From the NCBI GenBank assembly GCA_964499485.1, contig CAZCLF010000020.1, forward strand, positions 1-41,992: a DNA stretch of 41,992 nucleotides. The letters run 5' to 3'. The stretch's first letter is position 1, and each line of letters starts with the position of its first letter. Positions 35,155 through 41,992 of this stretch are shown here, one piece after another. The notes below the pieces were generated by a model. That model had not been told where the DNA came from. It saw only the letters and a list, made by a program, of their open reading frames with translations, and did not search any database. The translations under genes were made by a program, and so were the position numbers. This DNA is from Ga0074130 sp964499485 (lineage in GTDB: Bacteria > Pseudomonadota > Gammaproteobacteria > Burkholderiales > Rhodocyclaceae).

Positions 35155-36210
35155 TCATCCAGTGGATTCTGTTTGTGCGCCTTTGTAGACGTGCTGTGTA
35201 TGTTGCGCAATGACCCATTCTTCATCGGTTGGTAGGATAAGCGTGCGCAAATCTGGACTGATCCAGCTGAGCGAGGCGCAGATGCGCTCACGAATGGCAT
35301 GCGCATGTTCACCGATGCCACCCGTGAACACCAAAGCATCAAGGCCACCCAGTGCCGCAGCGAGGGCGCCAACCTCACGGCAGACGCGATAGCAGAACAG
35401 CAAAATTGCCTCTCGTGCTGCAGTGTTGTTCGATGCCATCAAGGTGCGCATGTCGCCGGAGATCCCCGATACCCCGAGCAGCCCAGATTGCTCATAGAGC
35501 AGTGTGCTGAGGGCGGGGGCGGTCATCCCGCGCGTTTCCATTAAGTACAACAGAACGCCCGGATCAAGATTGCCACAGCGCGTTGCCATCAGCAGACCAT
35601 CCAGCGTTGAAAAACCCATGGTCGTGGCTACGCTGCGCCGGTTACGCAGCGCACACAGGGAGGCTCCGCTACCCAAATGCGCAACAATCACACGTCCATC
35701 TGCCAGCGCCCCTAGATGAGCGGGCAGTTGGCTGGCGATAAATTCGTACGAAAGGCCATGGAAGCCATAGCGGCGAATACCCGCATCGTGCATTTCGCGG
35801 GGCAGTCCGAGCTGTTGTGCTTCCTGCGGCTGATTGTGATGAAACGCGGTATCAAAACAGGCAACTTGAGGGATGTCGGGGAGGAGATGGCAAATCGCAT
35901 CGATGCCTGCCAGGTTGTGGGGCTGGTGGAGCGGTGCCAGTGGCGTAAGTTGGCGTAGCGCGTCGATATGGTGGGCATTGAGTAATACTGGCTCAGCGTA
36001 GTCGCGGCCACCATGCACCACCCGATGTCCAACCACAGCAATGGGCTGATCTTTGAGTGTGGCGAGCAACCGCCCCAACTCGGCTCGAAAGCGCGCTGGC
36101 GTTCCATCGTGCTCAACCTTGCCTCGCTGCAGCAGATTGAGGGCCGCATCATAGAGCGCGTACTTAAGCGTGGATGAGCCAGCGTTAAGGATCAGTGAAA
36201 CAGTAGTAAT
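35155..36210 (-). CDS. ackA: Acetate kinase family protein with apparent ATT start
   Basis: Acetate/propionate kinase, converting acetyl phosphate and ADP to acetate and ATP. The family's N-terminal phosphate loop is present as LILNAGSSTLKY, and GHRVVHGG, FDTAFH, HLGSGAS and VFTGGIGEH follow. Only a TTG at 36078 would give a conventional start, but that would remove about 44 residues including the NAGSS loop. Upstream to the next in-frame stop there is no ATG, GTG or TTG; an ATT at 36210 with GGAG 9 bases before it is the best start. At 351 residues it is shorter than usual (about 400), with losses after the phosphate loop and before the C-terminal PTDEE. Active-site residues otherwise look intact. 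Confidence 0.8.
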   Translation of the reverse strand: MTTVSLILNAGSSTLKYALYDAALNLLQRGKVEHDGTPARFRAELGRLLATLKDQPIAVVGHRVVHGGRDYAEPVLLNAHHIDALRQLTPLAPLHQPHNLAGIDAICHLLPDIPQVACFDTAFHHNQPQEAQQLGLPREMHDAGIRRYGFHGLSYEFIASQLPAHLGALADGRVIVAHLGSGASLCALRNRRSVATTMGFSTLDGLLMATRCGNLDPGVLLYLMETRGMTAPALSTLLYEQSGLLGVSGISGDMRTLMASNNTAAREAILLFCYRVCREVGALAAALGGLDALVFTGGIGEHAHAIRERICASLSWISPDLRTLILPTDEEWVIAQHTQHVYKGAQTESTG

Positions 36211-36371
36211 GGCGTTTGTCTCCAGGCAAGGTACTGAACCAGCGCGTCAACCAACAACAGAACCCAACTCTTTCAGAAGGCGCTCACTGCTTGCGGTAGT
36301 GGATAAGAGAGGCATAAAGTCATTTCACGCATGTGCACTGACGATTTACCGGATAATGGCAGGCTTACGTA

Positions 36372-36385
36372 CTGATGTAGATCAA
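36372..36385. promoter_or_regulatory. Possible FNR/ANR box between ackA and rlmJ
   Basis: CTGATGTAGATCAA differs from the FNR consensus TTGAT-N4-ATCAA at one base. It lies in the divergent gap between ackA (-) and rlmJ (+), only 3 bases before the rlmJ ATG, which is an awkward place for an activator of rlmJ but roughly 165 bases upstream of the ackA start. An oxygen-responsive control of ackA would make sense, but one near-match could be chance. Confidence 0.3.
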
Positions 36386-36388
36386 GCC

Positions 36389-37243
36389 ATGCTTAGTTAT
36401 CGCCACGCCTTCCATGCCGGCAACCATGCCGATGTCCTCAAGCATACCGTGCTGTTGCAGCTGATCAAGCAAATGCAAGGCAAGGACAAGCCGTTCTGGG
36501 TGATCGACACCCACGCGGGCGCTGGCTTATATGCCCTCGACGAAGGGTATGCCAAGCAGCTGGGCGAGTATCGCGAGGGTATTGCCCGCTTGTGGGGGCG
36601 CACCGATCTGCCCGGCATCGTGGCCGACTATGTGGAGGCCGTGCAGTCCGTCAATCCCGATGGGCGTCTGCGCCACTACCCCGGCTCCCCATGGCTAACG
36701 CATATGCATTTGCGCGAGCAAGACAAGCTGCGCCTGTTTGAACTGCACACCACTGATATTCGCCTGCTTGAAGAAAACTTCGCCTCTGCAGGGCGTCAGG
36801 TGCTGATGCAAGGCATTGACGGCTTGGCGGGCCTCAAGAGCTTGCTGCCACCGCCACCGCGTCGCGGGCTGGTCTTGATCGACCCGTCGTATGAAGATAA
36901 GCGCGACTACATCAACGTGCATCACACCCTGCGCGATGCCTTAGAGCGTTTTGCTACCGGCGTCTATGCCCTGTGGTATCCGTGCCTCGCACGTAGCGAA
37001 ACGCGCGAGTTACCAGAAAAGCTCAAGCGCCTGCCGGTCAAGGGCTGGCTGCATGTCGAGCTGTGTGTACGCGGCCGCGAGCCGGATGAAGAGGGCCGTG
37101 TCGGGATGTTTGGCAGCGGTCTCGTCATCCTCAATCCGCCATGGAAGCTGTACGAGACCCTGCAAGACGTCATGCCGTGGCTGCGCGACAACTTGGCCCA
37201 AGGGCCGGGTGCAAGCTATGTGCTGGAGCAGCAAGCAAGCTAA
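36389..37243 (+). CDS. rlmJ: 23S rRNA (adenine(2030)-N6)-methyltransferase RlmJ
   Basis: SAM-dependent methyltransferase that modifies A2030 of 23S rRNA. The 284-residue length and the N-terminus MLSYRHAFHAGNHADVLKH match the family closely, fixing the start at 36389 rather than the longer frame from 36170. WVIDTHAGAGLY is the SAM-binding motif and LIDPSYEDK is the catalytic motif (DPPY-type, with Ser in place of the second Pro). It stands alone and converges with cheB. Confidence 0.96.
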   Translation: MLSYRHAFHAGNHADVLKHTVLLQLIKQMQGKDKPFWVIDTHAGAGLYALDEGYAKQLGEYREGIARLWGRTDLPGIVADYVEAVQSVNPDGRLRHYPGSPWLTHMHLREQDKLRLFELHTTDIRLLEENFASAGRQVLMQGIDGLAGLKSLLPPPPRRGLVLIDPSYEDKRDYINVHHTLRDALERFATGVYALWYPCLARSETRELPEKLKRLPVKGWLHVELCVRGREPDEEGRVGMFGSGLVILNPPWKLYETLQDVMPWLRDNLAQGPGASYVLEQQAS

Positions 37244-37249
37244 GTCCGG

Positions 37250-37269
37250 TTCGGGCGGCAACGCCCGAA
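37250..37269. terminator. GNRA-loop hairpin between rlmJ and cheB
   Basis: Perfect 8-base-pair stem TTCGGGCG / CGCCCGAA with a GCAA tetraloop, 6 bases after the rlmJ stop and 20 bases before the cheB stop on the other strand. No T tract follows on either strand, so it may end or stabilise both convergent transcripts rather than act as a classical intrinsic terminator. Confidence 0.6.
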
Positions 37270-37289
37270 TGTCTGCTTGGACCTAGTGT

Positions 37290-38486
37290 TTATCGCCCGA
37301 TTGCAGAAATCTTCTGGGCAATCATGTCGAGCGACAGGGTTTCCTTGGTGCCGCCCAGCTTAATCGCTTCCTTGGGCATGCCAAACACTGTGCAGCTGGC
37401 TTCGTCCTGAGCGATGGTGTGTGCGCCGCAGTCAAACATCTCTTTAAGACCACGGGCGCCATCGTCACCCATGCCGGTCATGATGATGCCGGTTGCATTC
37501 AAGCCTGCGGCTACAGCGGCGGAACGGAACAGCACATCGACGGATGGGCGGTGCCGATTCACTAGCGGACCATCTTTCACATCTACGTAATAGCTCACCC
37601 CGCTGCGACGAATCATCAGGTGCTTGCCTCCTGGGGAAATCAGCGCTACGCCGGGCATCATCTGCTCACCATCTTTGGCTTCCCTGACGGTGATGGTGGA
37701 TAGCTCATCCAGTCGCTTGGCAAACGCCCCTGTCAAGGTCTCCGGCATGTGCTGGACGATGGCAATGGCAGGGCAGCTGGCCGGTAGCTTAGGCAGCAGC
37801 TTTTCCAGCGCCTGCGTACCGCCAGTGGAAATACCAATCGCCACAATTTGCTGGGCGGTCTTCATGATCGCTTGCGCCGAGGTACCCTTGGGCGCCGGCA
37901 GCATTGCATCGGCATTTAGTTTAGGTGCGGCTTGCCGCTCCTGCATGGCCTGGGCCAGCACGGAAGAGGTGGACTCACCGCTCTTTTGAGTTTCCTTGCC
38001 ACCATTGTTAGGTGATGCGGCCCGCGGTGGCGGTGTGGAGGGCAGTGGCGCTGACGCGCCGCTGCGGCGAAACTGGTTGATGTAGGTCGTGCGGCTGGCG
38101 GCACGAATTTCCTGAATCAGCGCTTGGCCAAGCTCTTCGAACTGCAGCTTGCCGTTGCTATAGGGCTTGGGCACCACCGCCACCGCGCCAGCTGACATGG
38201 CCTCCAACGTGGTCTTTTGTGCACCTTTGTCACTTAAGGCCGAGCAGATCACCACCGGGGTGGGGTGCTCCAGCATGAGCTTCTTAAGGAAGGTAATACC
38301 ATCCATGCGCGGCAGATCAACGTCAAGGATGATCACATTCGGCCACTCATCCTTCATCTTTTCCAGCGCGATGATAGGGTTTGCTGCCGTGGTGATGACA
38401 CGGATGTCGGGTGCTGGGGCGAGCGCTTGGGCAATCACTTGCCGGGCTACCGCCGAATCATCTACAAGCATTACGGTAATGGTCAT
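37290..38486 (-). CDS. cheB: Chemotaxis protein-glutamate methylesterase/deamidase CheB
   Basis: Response-regulated methylesterase of chemoreceptors. Using numbering from the GTG at 38501, the receiver (6-115) has Asp60 in LDVDLPRMDG, a Pro/Ser/Gly-rich linker covers 145-210, and the catalytic domain (218-400) has Ser225 (GISTGG), His251 (QHMP) and Asp347 (GMGDDGA). I place the start at the ATG 38486 (MTITVMLVDDS), where a GGAA lies just upstream; the GTG five codons earlier is an alternative. The linker is longer than in E. coli. No cheA, cheR or receptor gene is adjacent, so it is detached from a chemotaxis operon in this window. Confidence 0.94.
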   Translation of the reverse strand: MTITVMLVDDSAVARQVIAQALAPAPDIRVITTAANPIIALEKMKDEWPNVIILDVDLPRMDGITFLKKLMLEHPTPVVICSALSDKGAQKTTLEAMSAGAVAVVPKPYSNGKLQFEELGQALIQEIRAASRTTYINQFRRSGASAPLPSTPPPRAASPNNGGKETQKSGESTSSVLAQAMQERQAAPKLNADAMLPAPKGTSAQAIMKTAQQIVAIGISTGGTQALEKLLPKLPASCPAIAIVQHMPETLTGAFAKRLDELSTITVREAKDGEQMMPGVALISPGGKHLMIRRSGVSYYVDVKDGPLVNRHRPSVDVLFRSAAVAAGLNATGIIMTGMGDDGARGLKEMFDCGAHTIAQDEASCTVFGMPKEAIKLGGTKETLSLDMIAQKISAIGR

Positions 38487-38693
38487 GTTTTCCGTAGTCA
38501 CCAGTATCCCGGCGACCTTTGCTGTTGTTCATCTGACGCCATCAATAATGCCCTATCCCGGTGCTGCGTGCACAACATCGTGCATCGCCTGCGGGCTTGA
38601 ATTTTCTGTCTTGAACCTTTCACCCAATCTGTCCCGGCTGCCGATCACGCACTGCGGCTTGTATCTGCCGTGAATAGTCACTACAGTCCGGGC

Positions 38694-39746
38694 ATGAATG
38701 CTTATCCCCCCGCAGCACCTGTCGATGCTTCCGTTTCGCATGGCCCCGCCAGCAATGGCCTTGAGTTTGCCACCCTTACGCCAGAGCAATTGCTCGATGC
38801 GCTGGAGTCCGTTGGCCTGCAGCCCGATGGCCGCCTGCTTGCGCTCAATAGCTTTGAAAACCGCGTCTACCAAATCGGCATAGAAGATCAGCAACCCCTG
38901 ATCGCCAAGTTCTACCGCCCCGGCCGCTGGAGCGATGCCGCTATTCTGGAAGAGCATGCCTTCACCGCCGAGCTGGTGGCGCGCGAAATCCCCGTGATTG
39001 CTCCGTTGCAGCTCAACGGTGCGACCCTGCATCACTACGCCGACATGCGCTTTTCCGTGTTCACCCGCCAGCCCGGCCGTGCACCCGAGCTGGACGATCC
39101 GGATACCCTGCGCTGGATGGGCCGCTTCATCGGCCGCATTCATGCCGTCGGCGCACTGGCCGAGTTCAAGGAGCGTCCCGCCATCAGCCTGCAAACTTTC
39201 GGCATCGACTCGCGCGACTATCTTTTGCAAAACAACTTTTTACCGCCCGATCTCTTGCCCGCTTGGCAAAGCGTGGCCGAGCAGGCGCTGGAAGGCGTGG
39301 CTTATTGCTATGAACGGGCAGGGCAGGTGAGCGAAATTCGCCTGCATGGCGATTGCCACATGGGCAATGTGCTCTGGCACATGGGCACAAACCCTGGCCC
39401 CTATTTTGTCGATTTCGACGACAGCCGCATGGGCCCAGCCGTGCAAGATTTATGGATGCTGCTCGGCGGCGACCCCGAAGGCGCAGCCGTTCAGCTGGCG
39501 CATGTGATCGACGGCTACGAACAGTTTCAGGATTTCGACGACCGCGAATTGCATCTGGTCGAAGCGCTGCGTACCTTGCGCCTCATCCACTACTCCGCGT
39601 GGCTTGCCCGCCGCTGGCAAGACCCCGCCTTCCCCGTGGCCTTCCCGTGGTTCAACAGTCAGCATTATTGGCAGGAACGGATTCTTGAGCTGCGTGAGCA
39701 AGTGGCGCTGATGCAAGAAGCGCCGCTACGACCAGCGAGGCTTTAA
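38694..39746 (+). CDS. srkA: Stress response kinase A (SrkA/YihE-like)
   Basis: Cytosolic Ser/Thr kinase-like protein of the aminoglycoside phosphotransferase fold, 350 residues. Conserved segments are LLALNSFENRVYQIG, AKFYRPGRWSDAAILEEH, the catalytic loop LHGDCHMGNVLW and metal motif VDFDDSRMGP. In E. coli this protein protects against stress-related death by antagonising MazE/F signalling. The start is uncertain: ATG at 38694 was preferred, and a GTG at 38670 adds eight residues; similarity to the family only begins about residue 20. It diverges from cheB. Confidence 0.92.
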   Translation: MNAYPPAAPVDASVSHGPASNGLEFATLTPEQLLDALESVGLQPDGRLLALNSFENRVYQIGIEDQQPLIAKFYRPGRWSDAAILEEHAFTAELVAREIPVIAPLQLNGATLHHYADMRFSVFTRQPGRAPELDDPDTLRWMGRFIGRIHAVGALAEFKERPAISLQTFGIDSRDYLLQNNFLPPDLLPAWQSVAEQALEGVAYCYERAGQVSEIRLHGDCHMGNVLWHMGTNPGPYFVDFDDSRMGPAVQDLWMLLGGDPEGAAVQLAHVIDGYEQFQDFDDRELHLVEALRTLRLIHYSAWLARRWQDPAFPVAFPWFNSQHYWQERILELREQVALMQEAPLRPARL

Positions 39747-39780
39747 TTCCTCGCTGTCGTTTAAGCCCGCTTTTTTATTT
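39734..39780 (+). terminator. Probable intrinsic terminator of srkA
   Basis: AGCGAGG / CCTCGCT (39734-39740 and 39749-39755) forms a 7-base-pair hairpin whose loop contains the srkA stop. An alternative stem GGCTTTAA / TTTAAGCC (39739-39746 and 39760-39767, one mismatch) sits 3 bases before a TTTTTT run at 39771. The second stem plus T run fits a rho-independent terminator and marks the edge of the core chromosome before the cassette DNA. Confidence 0.6.
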
Positions 39781-39803
39781 GGGTAGCTCACTCTTCAGTT
39801 GCA

Positions 39804-39823
39804 TTTGACCGAAGTGTTAGGGC
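39804..39823 (-). other. Partial attC-like site (left half only)
   Basis: On the - strand GCCCTAACACTTCGGTCAAA, matching the start of the complete site at 40293 (GGCTAACCGTTCGGTCAAAA). The TAA stop of the membrane-protein gene lies inside the CTAAC core, a common arrangement in cassettes. No matching GTTAG right core was found before srkA, so the site seems cut by the insertion boundary. Confidence 0.5.
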
Positions 39824-40221
39824 TTGTGTTTTTCCGCAACCAAGGCAAACGAGCGCGCTGGAAATACAAATGCATAGAAAGCCAAAAACTCAATGAGCAA
39901 AGCTACTGGACTGGCGACACGAGGAATCTCACCGGAGAAGCCAACGCCGAAAGTAATTGCGAGCGCAGAAAACACTAGGAACAGTCCAGCTATTTGGCTA
40001 GACCAAGGGCGTACGTTTCCAACGACTAACTTGGGAATGCCCACAAGTACTAAGCCTCCCCCTAGGAGAAGGCCGAAACCAATCAACTCTGGAAACAAGA
40101 AAGAGAAGCTATCGTCTGGTGGCTCCCCTACAGCGTAAGTGAAGCCAAGGAACACGGTTGCCGGCGCCACAAGCAGAGCGCAACCAAAGATGAGTGCAAC
40201 AAGTCTGAGCAGAGTGAGCAT
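39817..40221 (-). CDS. Cassette-borne four-helix membrane protein, unknown function
   Basis: 134-residue inner-membrane protein of no recognised family with four hydrophobic segments: about 3-28, 44-66, 75-96 and 104-125. A short acidic loop (GEPPDDS) lies between the first two. The N-terminus is short and the C-terminus (EKHKP) charged. The ATG abuts the GTTAGCC core of the upstream attC, leaving no room for a leader, and the TAA lies in the next attC-like core. It could be an immunity, sensor or effector partner of the TIR gene or an unrelated cassette; nothing in the sequence decides this. Confidence 0.78.
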   Translation of the reverse strand: MLTLLRLVALIFGCALLVAPATVFLGFTYAVGEPPDDSFSFLFPELIGFGLLLGGGLVLVGIPKLVVGNVRPWSSQIAGLFLVFSALAITFGVGFSGEIPRVASPVALLIEFLAFYAFVFPARSFALVAEKHKP

Positions 40222-40293
40222 GGCTAACGTTGGAGGTAAGCGGCGAGGGGCCGGCTTGCCGGTGCGAAGTCCCTTTTGACCGAACGGTTAGCC
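40222..40293 (-). other. Complete attC-like recombination site
   Basis: 72-base imperfect palindrome between the two cassette genes. Outer cores are GGCTAAC (40222-40228) and GTTAGCC (40287-40293). The arms meet at a small central hairpin CCGGC-TT-GCCGG (40251-40262), as expected for the terminal structure of an attC folded on one strand. Its length is in the attC range. The third core base (GTTAGCC rather than GTTAGGC) deviates from the GTTRRRY consensus. Confidence 0.65.
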
Positions 40294-40302
40294 ATTGGGC
40301 TC

Positions 40303-41232
40303 CTAAAACGGGATGTCATCATCGAAGTCGAAAGAGCCCTTCTTAACGGAGACGGGACTGAGATTGTGTTTCGCCAAAAGTTCGTTTAGTTTTTCAAGCG
40401 GTTTTGCTTTCATCAAAACGACTGAGTTTGACGCTGCCTCTTGTAGTTGCAGAAGATATCCATTCGGTAACGCTTTGACCGAGGCAAGGAATGATAGCTT
40501 TTCGATTGCCTCAGCCTCTGATTTTGCTTGAAGGGTTGTCTCTGTAAGGCAGGACAACATCTTTGCTTTTGTTTTCGGCGAATTGGCGAGTATCCGGAAG
40601 ATCTCTTCGGCAACTGCAGCTACCGTCTTTTTAGTTGCATTTAGCCCCTGGTATTTCGAGATGAAGCCATAAGGTTCTAACCCGCGCATTATTGGAATTA
40701 CAAGAACACCCCGTCCGACTGCAACACCAATTTCTTGGTCAGTCCAATTGCTTTCCTTGAAGCCTGGCATCAGGATCGCGGCAAGTGCATCCATCGAATA
40801 CAAACCAGCTTCAATTTCATCCATCCATTCGCGGGTTGGTTCAATATCTACATGGGCCACAAAGGCCGACACTCCATACTTCCTCAACGCTGCCTGTAGT
40901 TGTCCCGTTGTGTTCTTAAATGAGGATAAATGACTGAGGAAAAGCTTGAAGTGGAGCGGCTCCCAGAAAGTTGCCTCAACAGTCTTCGCGGGGTCAGCAA
41001 CAATATGGTTGTGTGGAACGCCCAACTCATCGGCTATCCGAATAATCAATTCAACTGATTCATCGCCAAGTAACTCTTTGGAGTAAACCCACTTGCTATT
41101 GACGGCGGATGTCGGTTTTTTGGTATCAACACCATGAGCCTTTAAATAAGCTTCGATCTCGACGTAGCTCATACGACTTTGAAGCTCACGACCGATTCGG
41201 TCAATTAGACTCAGGCGCTCAAGTACTTTCAT
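40303..41232 (-). CDS. TIR-domain protein with SSB-like C-terminal tail
   Basis: 309-residue cytosolic protein. Residues 1-80 are a helical N-terminal region I cannot assign. Residues 94-215 form a TIR domain: HFKLFLSHLSS, HVDIEPTREWMDEIEAGL with Glu139 as candidate NADase catalytic residue, AAILMPGFKESNWTDQEIGVA, and GVLVIPIMRG. A charged helical region (216-295) follows. The final residues are SFDFDDDIPF: the last nine differ from the E. coli SSB tail MDFDDDIPF by one residue. Bacterial TIR proteins often deplete NAD+ or make signalling nucleotides in phage defence. The tail should bind proteins that recognise SSB (for example RecQ, PriA, ExoI, RecO); this is inferred. The gene is in an integron-type cassette. 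Confidence 0.88.
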   Translation of the reverse strand: MKVLERLSLIDRIGRELQSRMSYVEIEAYLKAHGVDTKKPTSAVNSKWVYSKELLGDESVELIIRIADELGVPHNHIVADPAKTVEATFWEPLHFKLFLSHLSSFKNTTGQLQAALRKYGVSAFVAHVDIEPTREWMDEIEAGLYSMDALAAILMPGFKESNWTDQEIGVAVGRGVLVIPIMRGLEPYGFISKYQGLNATKKTVAAVAEEIFRILANSPKTKAKMLSCLTETTLQAKSEAEAIEKLSFLASVKALPNGYLLQLQEAASNSVVLMKAKPLEKLNELLAKHNLSPVSVKKGSFDFDDDIPF

Positions 41233-41278
41233 AGTTCTGAATGGCTAACGGAAGCAGACGGCATTTGCGGGAATAAAT

Positions 41279-41376
41279 TGTTATTTGGCACCGGTTTCCT
41301 CCCTCGCGCTGTTGATCTACTGCATTGTTTTGACGTGCTTTCAGTATGGGCCATTCCCGCGATGTGCCAAATAACA
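41279..41376. repeat. 13-base inverted repeat with a shuffled second word
   Basis: TGTTATTTGGCAC (41279-41291) and its exact complement GTGCCAAATAACA (41364-41376) flank 72 bases. A second pair, GCGGGAAT (41267-41274) and ATTCCCGC (41353-41360), is also complementary but lies outside the left arm and inside the right arm, so both stems cannot nest. It could be a degenerate attC or the remains of one. Confidence 0.65.
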
Positions 41377-41439
41377 CTTCAGGGCTTAGTGGATAAACGC
41401 CATCTAAGGACGTGATGCCTGCTGAGACTATACAACACG

Positions 41440-41468
41440 AATCGGCAGCCGATTAATGCCTGCCGATT
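41440..41468. terminator. Hairpin downstream of ychJ
   Basis: AATCGGCAG (41440-41448) pairs exactly with CTGCCGATT (41460-41468) around an 11-base loop. It is 81 bases past the ychJ stop on the - strand. Short T runs are present only on the + side, so termination of ychJ is possible but not certain. Confidence 0.4.
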
Positions 41469-41549
41469 TTGCAGATTCGTGCTTTGCCGCGTCAGGTTTG
41501 CCTTTGTGAAGGCTGGATGCAGCGGCGGCTGATCTCGGCCGGTAGCGCG

Positions 41550-41975
41550 TTACGACTTCGCAAACTCCCCATCCACGTAATACCAACGTACTACCTCCCC
41601 CTCCGTTCGCCGTACAAAGCGGCTTTTCTCTTGCATGCGTTGGGCGCGGCCATTGATCTTGCAGCGGGCGACGAATTCGACGGTGGCGGTGTCGCCGGTG
41701 TCGGTGTGTGACAGCACGGTCAGGCCTAGCCATTGCGGTTGGGGCGGGGTAAGCAGGTCAAGGGTGGCAGGGCGGGTTTCGCTGGCCCAGGTGGCTTGTA
41801 GATACTCTGCCAGCCCTAGCGTGTAGGCGCTGTAGCGGGAGCGCATGAGGGCTTCTGCCGTGGGGGCTGGGGTGCCGGCGTGATAGCGGCCGCAGCAGGT
41901 GGCGTAGGGGGCGGGCAGGCCGCAGGGGCAGTTTTCAGCCGAGACGGGCAGAGTAGAGCGGGTTTTGCGCTTCAT
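41550..41975 (-). CDS. ychJ: YchJ-family SEC-C zinc-binding protein
   Basis: 141-residue cytosolic protein of the YchJ/UPF0225 family. The N-terminal SEC-C motif CPCGLPAPYATCCGRYH (Cys16, Cys18, Cys27, Cys28) should bind zinc. TAEALMRSRYSAYTLG and the C-terminal FVRRTEGEVVRWYYVDGE are family hallmarks. The biochemical role is unknown. It is read toward the cassette region and its promoter lies at or beyond the window edge. Confidence 0.93.
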   Translation of the reverse strand: MKRKTRSTLPVSAENCPCGLPAPYATCCGRYHAGTPAPTAEALMRSRYSAYTLGLAEYLQATWASETRPATLDLLTPPQPQWLGLTVLSHTDTGDTATVEFVARCKINGRAQRMQEKSRFVRRTEGEVVRWYYVDGEFAKS

Positions 41976-41992
41976 TCGTGGCGAAGTGTTGG

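Larger units (their letters stand above)
39804..41249 (-). mobile_element. Two integron-type gene cassettes without an integrase
   Basis: Read on the - strand, each of two genes is preceded directly by a GTTAGCC core site (41249-41243 and 40228-40222) and followed by an attC-like site starting with a CTAAC core. Both attC left halves share TTCGGTCAAA after the core. Both genes have the same orientation and tiny untranslated leaders (11-17 bases or less), as in promoterless cassettes. GC falls: one sampled 60-base line in the TIR gene is 50% GC against 67% in srkA. No intI gene is in the window, so this would be a CALIN-type remnant or the tail of a larger array broken at both ends. Confidence 0.62.
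41233..41549. other. 317-base region without a gene, cassette boundary
   Basis: No coding frame of credible composition was found. From left to right it contains the GGCTAAC core at 41243-41249 that starts the TIR cassette, the inverted repeat at 41279-41376, and the 9-base-pair hairpin at 41440-41468. The matching left core of the attC that should lie here was not found, so the site may be degenerate or truncated. Confidence 0.6.

Noticed and set aside
36076..36078. TTG as the ackA start
   Set aside because: It would delete the NAGSS phosphate loop that is plainly encoded in frame upstream.
36170..36388. N-terminal extension of rlmJ by 73 codons
   Set aside because: RlmJ proteins begin MLSYRHAFHAGNHADVLKH, so the extension is non-coding gap shared with the ackA promoter.
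1..41992. CRISPR arrays, tRNA or rRNA genes, insertion sequences
   Set aside because: No regularly spaced direct repeats, no tRNA-like or rRNA-like segment and no transposase-like frame were recognised on either strand by eye.

Overview
The window reads as a chromosomal segment of a Gram-negative betaproteobacterium, most likely in or near the Neisseriales (Chitinibacteraceae/Chromobacteriaceae-like). This rests on the gene mix (MdtABC-type RND pump with a NodT outer-membrane factor, RlmJ, SrkA, CheB, MASE1 and GGDEF/EAL signalling proteins) and moderate-to-high GC. The taxonomic call is an inference. No rRNA, tRNA, CRISPR array, transposase or integrase gene was seen.

Bases 3-12189 (+ strand) hold eight tightly packed or overlapping signalling genes: a CHASE2 Ser/Thr kinase (cut by the window edge), a PP2C phosphatase, an FHA protein, a CHASE2 adenylate cyclase, a metallo-beta-lactamase-fold putative cyclic-nucleotide phosphodiesterase, a cNMP-binding/rhodanese fusion, a GAF/GspE-PilB-like ATPase and a GAF/HD-GYP protein. 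Together they contain writer, eraser and reader modules for protein phosphorylation, writer, eraser and reader modules for cAMP, a c-di-GMP hydrolase, and a motor-type ATPase as a plausible output.

Bases 12239-23398 (- strand) are an efflux operon in the order response regulator, histidine kinase, mdtA, mdtB, mdtC, nodT-type outer-membrane lipoprotein. chrA lies upstream on the same strand, followed by divergent yqeB, a small secreted CX6C-repeat protein, a PIG-L deacetylase with a small upstream protein, an AsmA-like protein and a TonB-like protein.

Bases 29571-35055 (- strand) are a three-gene regulatory operon with ATGA overlaps: MASE1/CHASE/GAF histidine kinase, single-domain receiver, and REC-PAS-GGDEF-EAL protein. 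ackA precedes it and appears to use a non-canonical start codon. rlmJ, cheB and srkA follow.

Bases 39804-41249 look like foreign DNA: two integron-type gene cassettes with attC-like sites and no integrase, inserted between srkA and ychJ. One cassette encodes a four-helix membrane protein. The other encodes a TIR-domain protein whose last nine residues (FDFDDDIPF) nearly duplicate the C-terminal tail of bacterial single-stranded DNA-binding protein SSB. This is the best candidate for an undescribed system, plausibly phage defence coupled to the SSB interaction hub.
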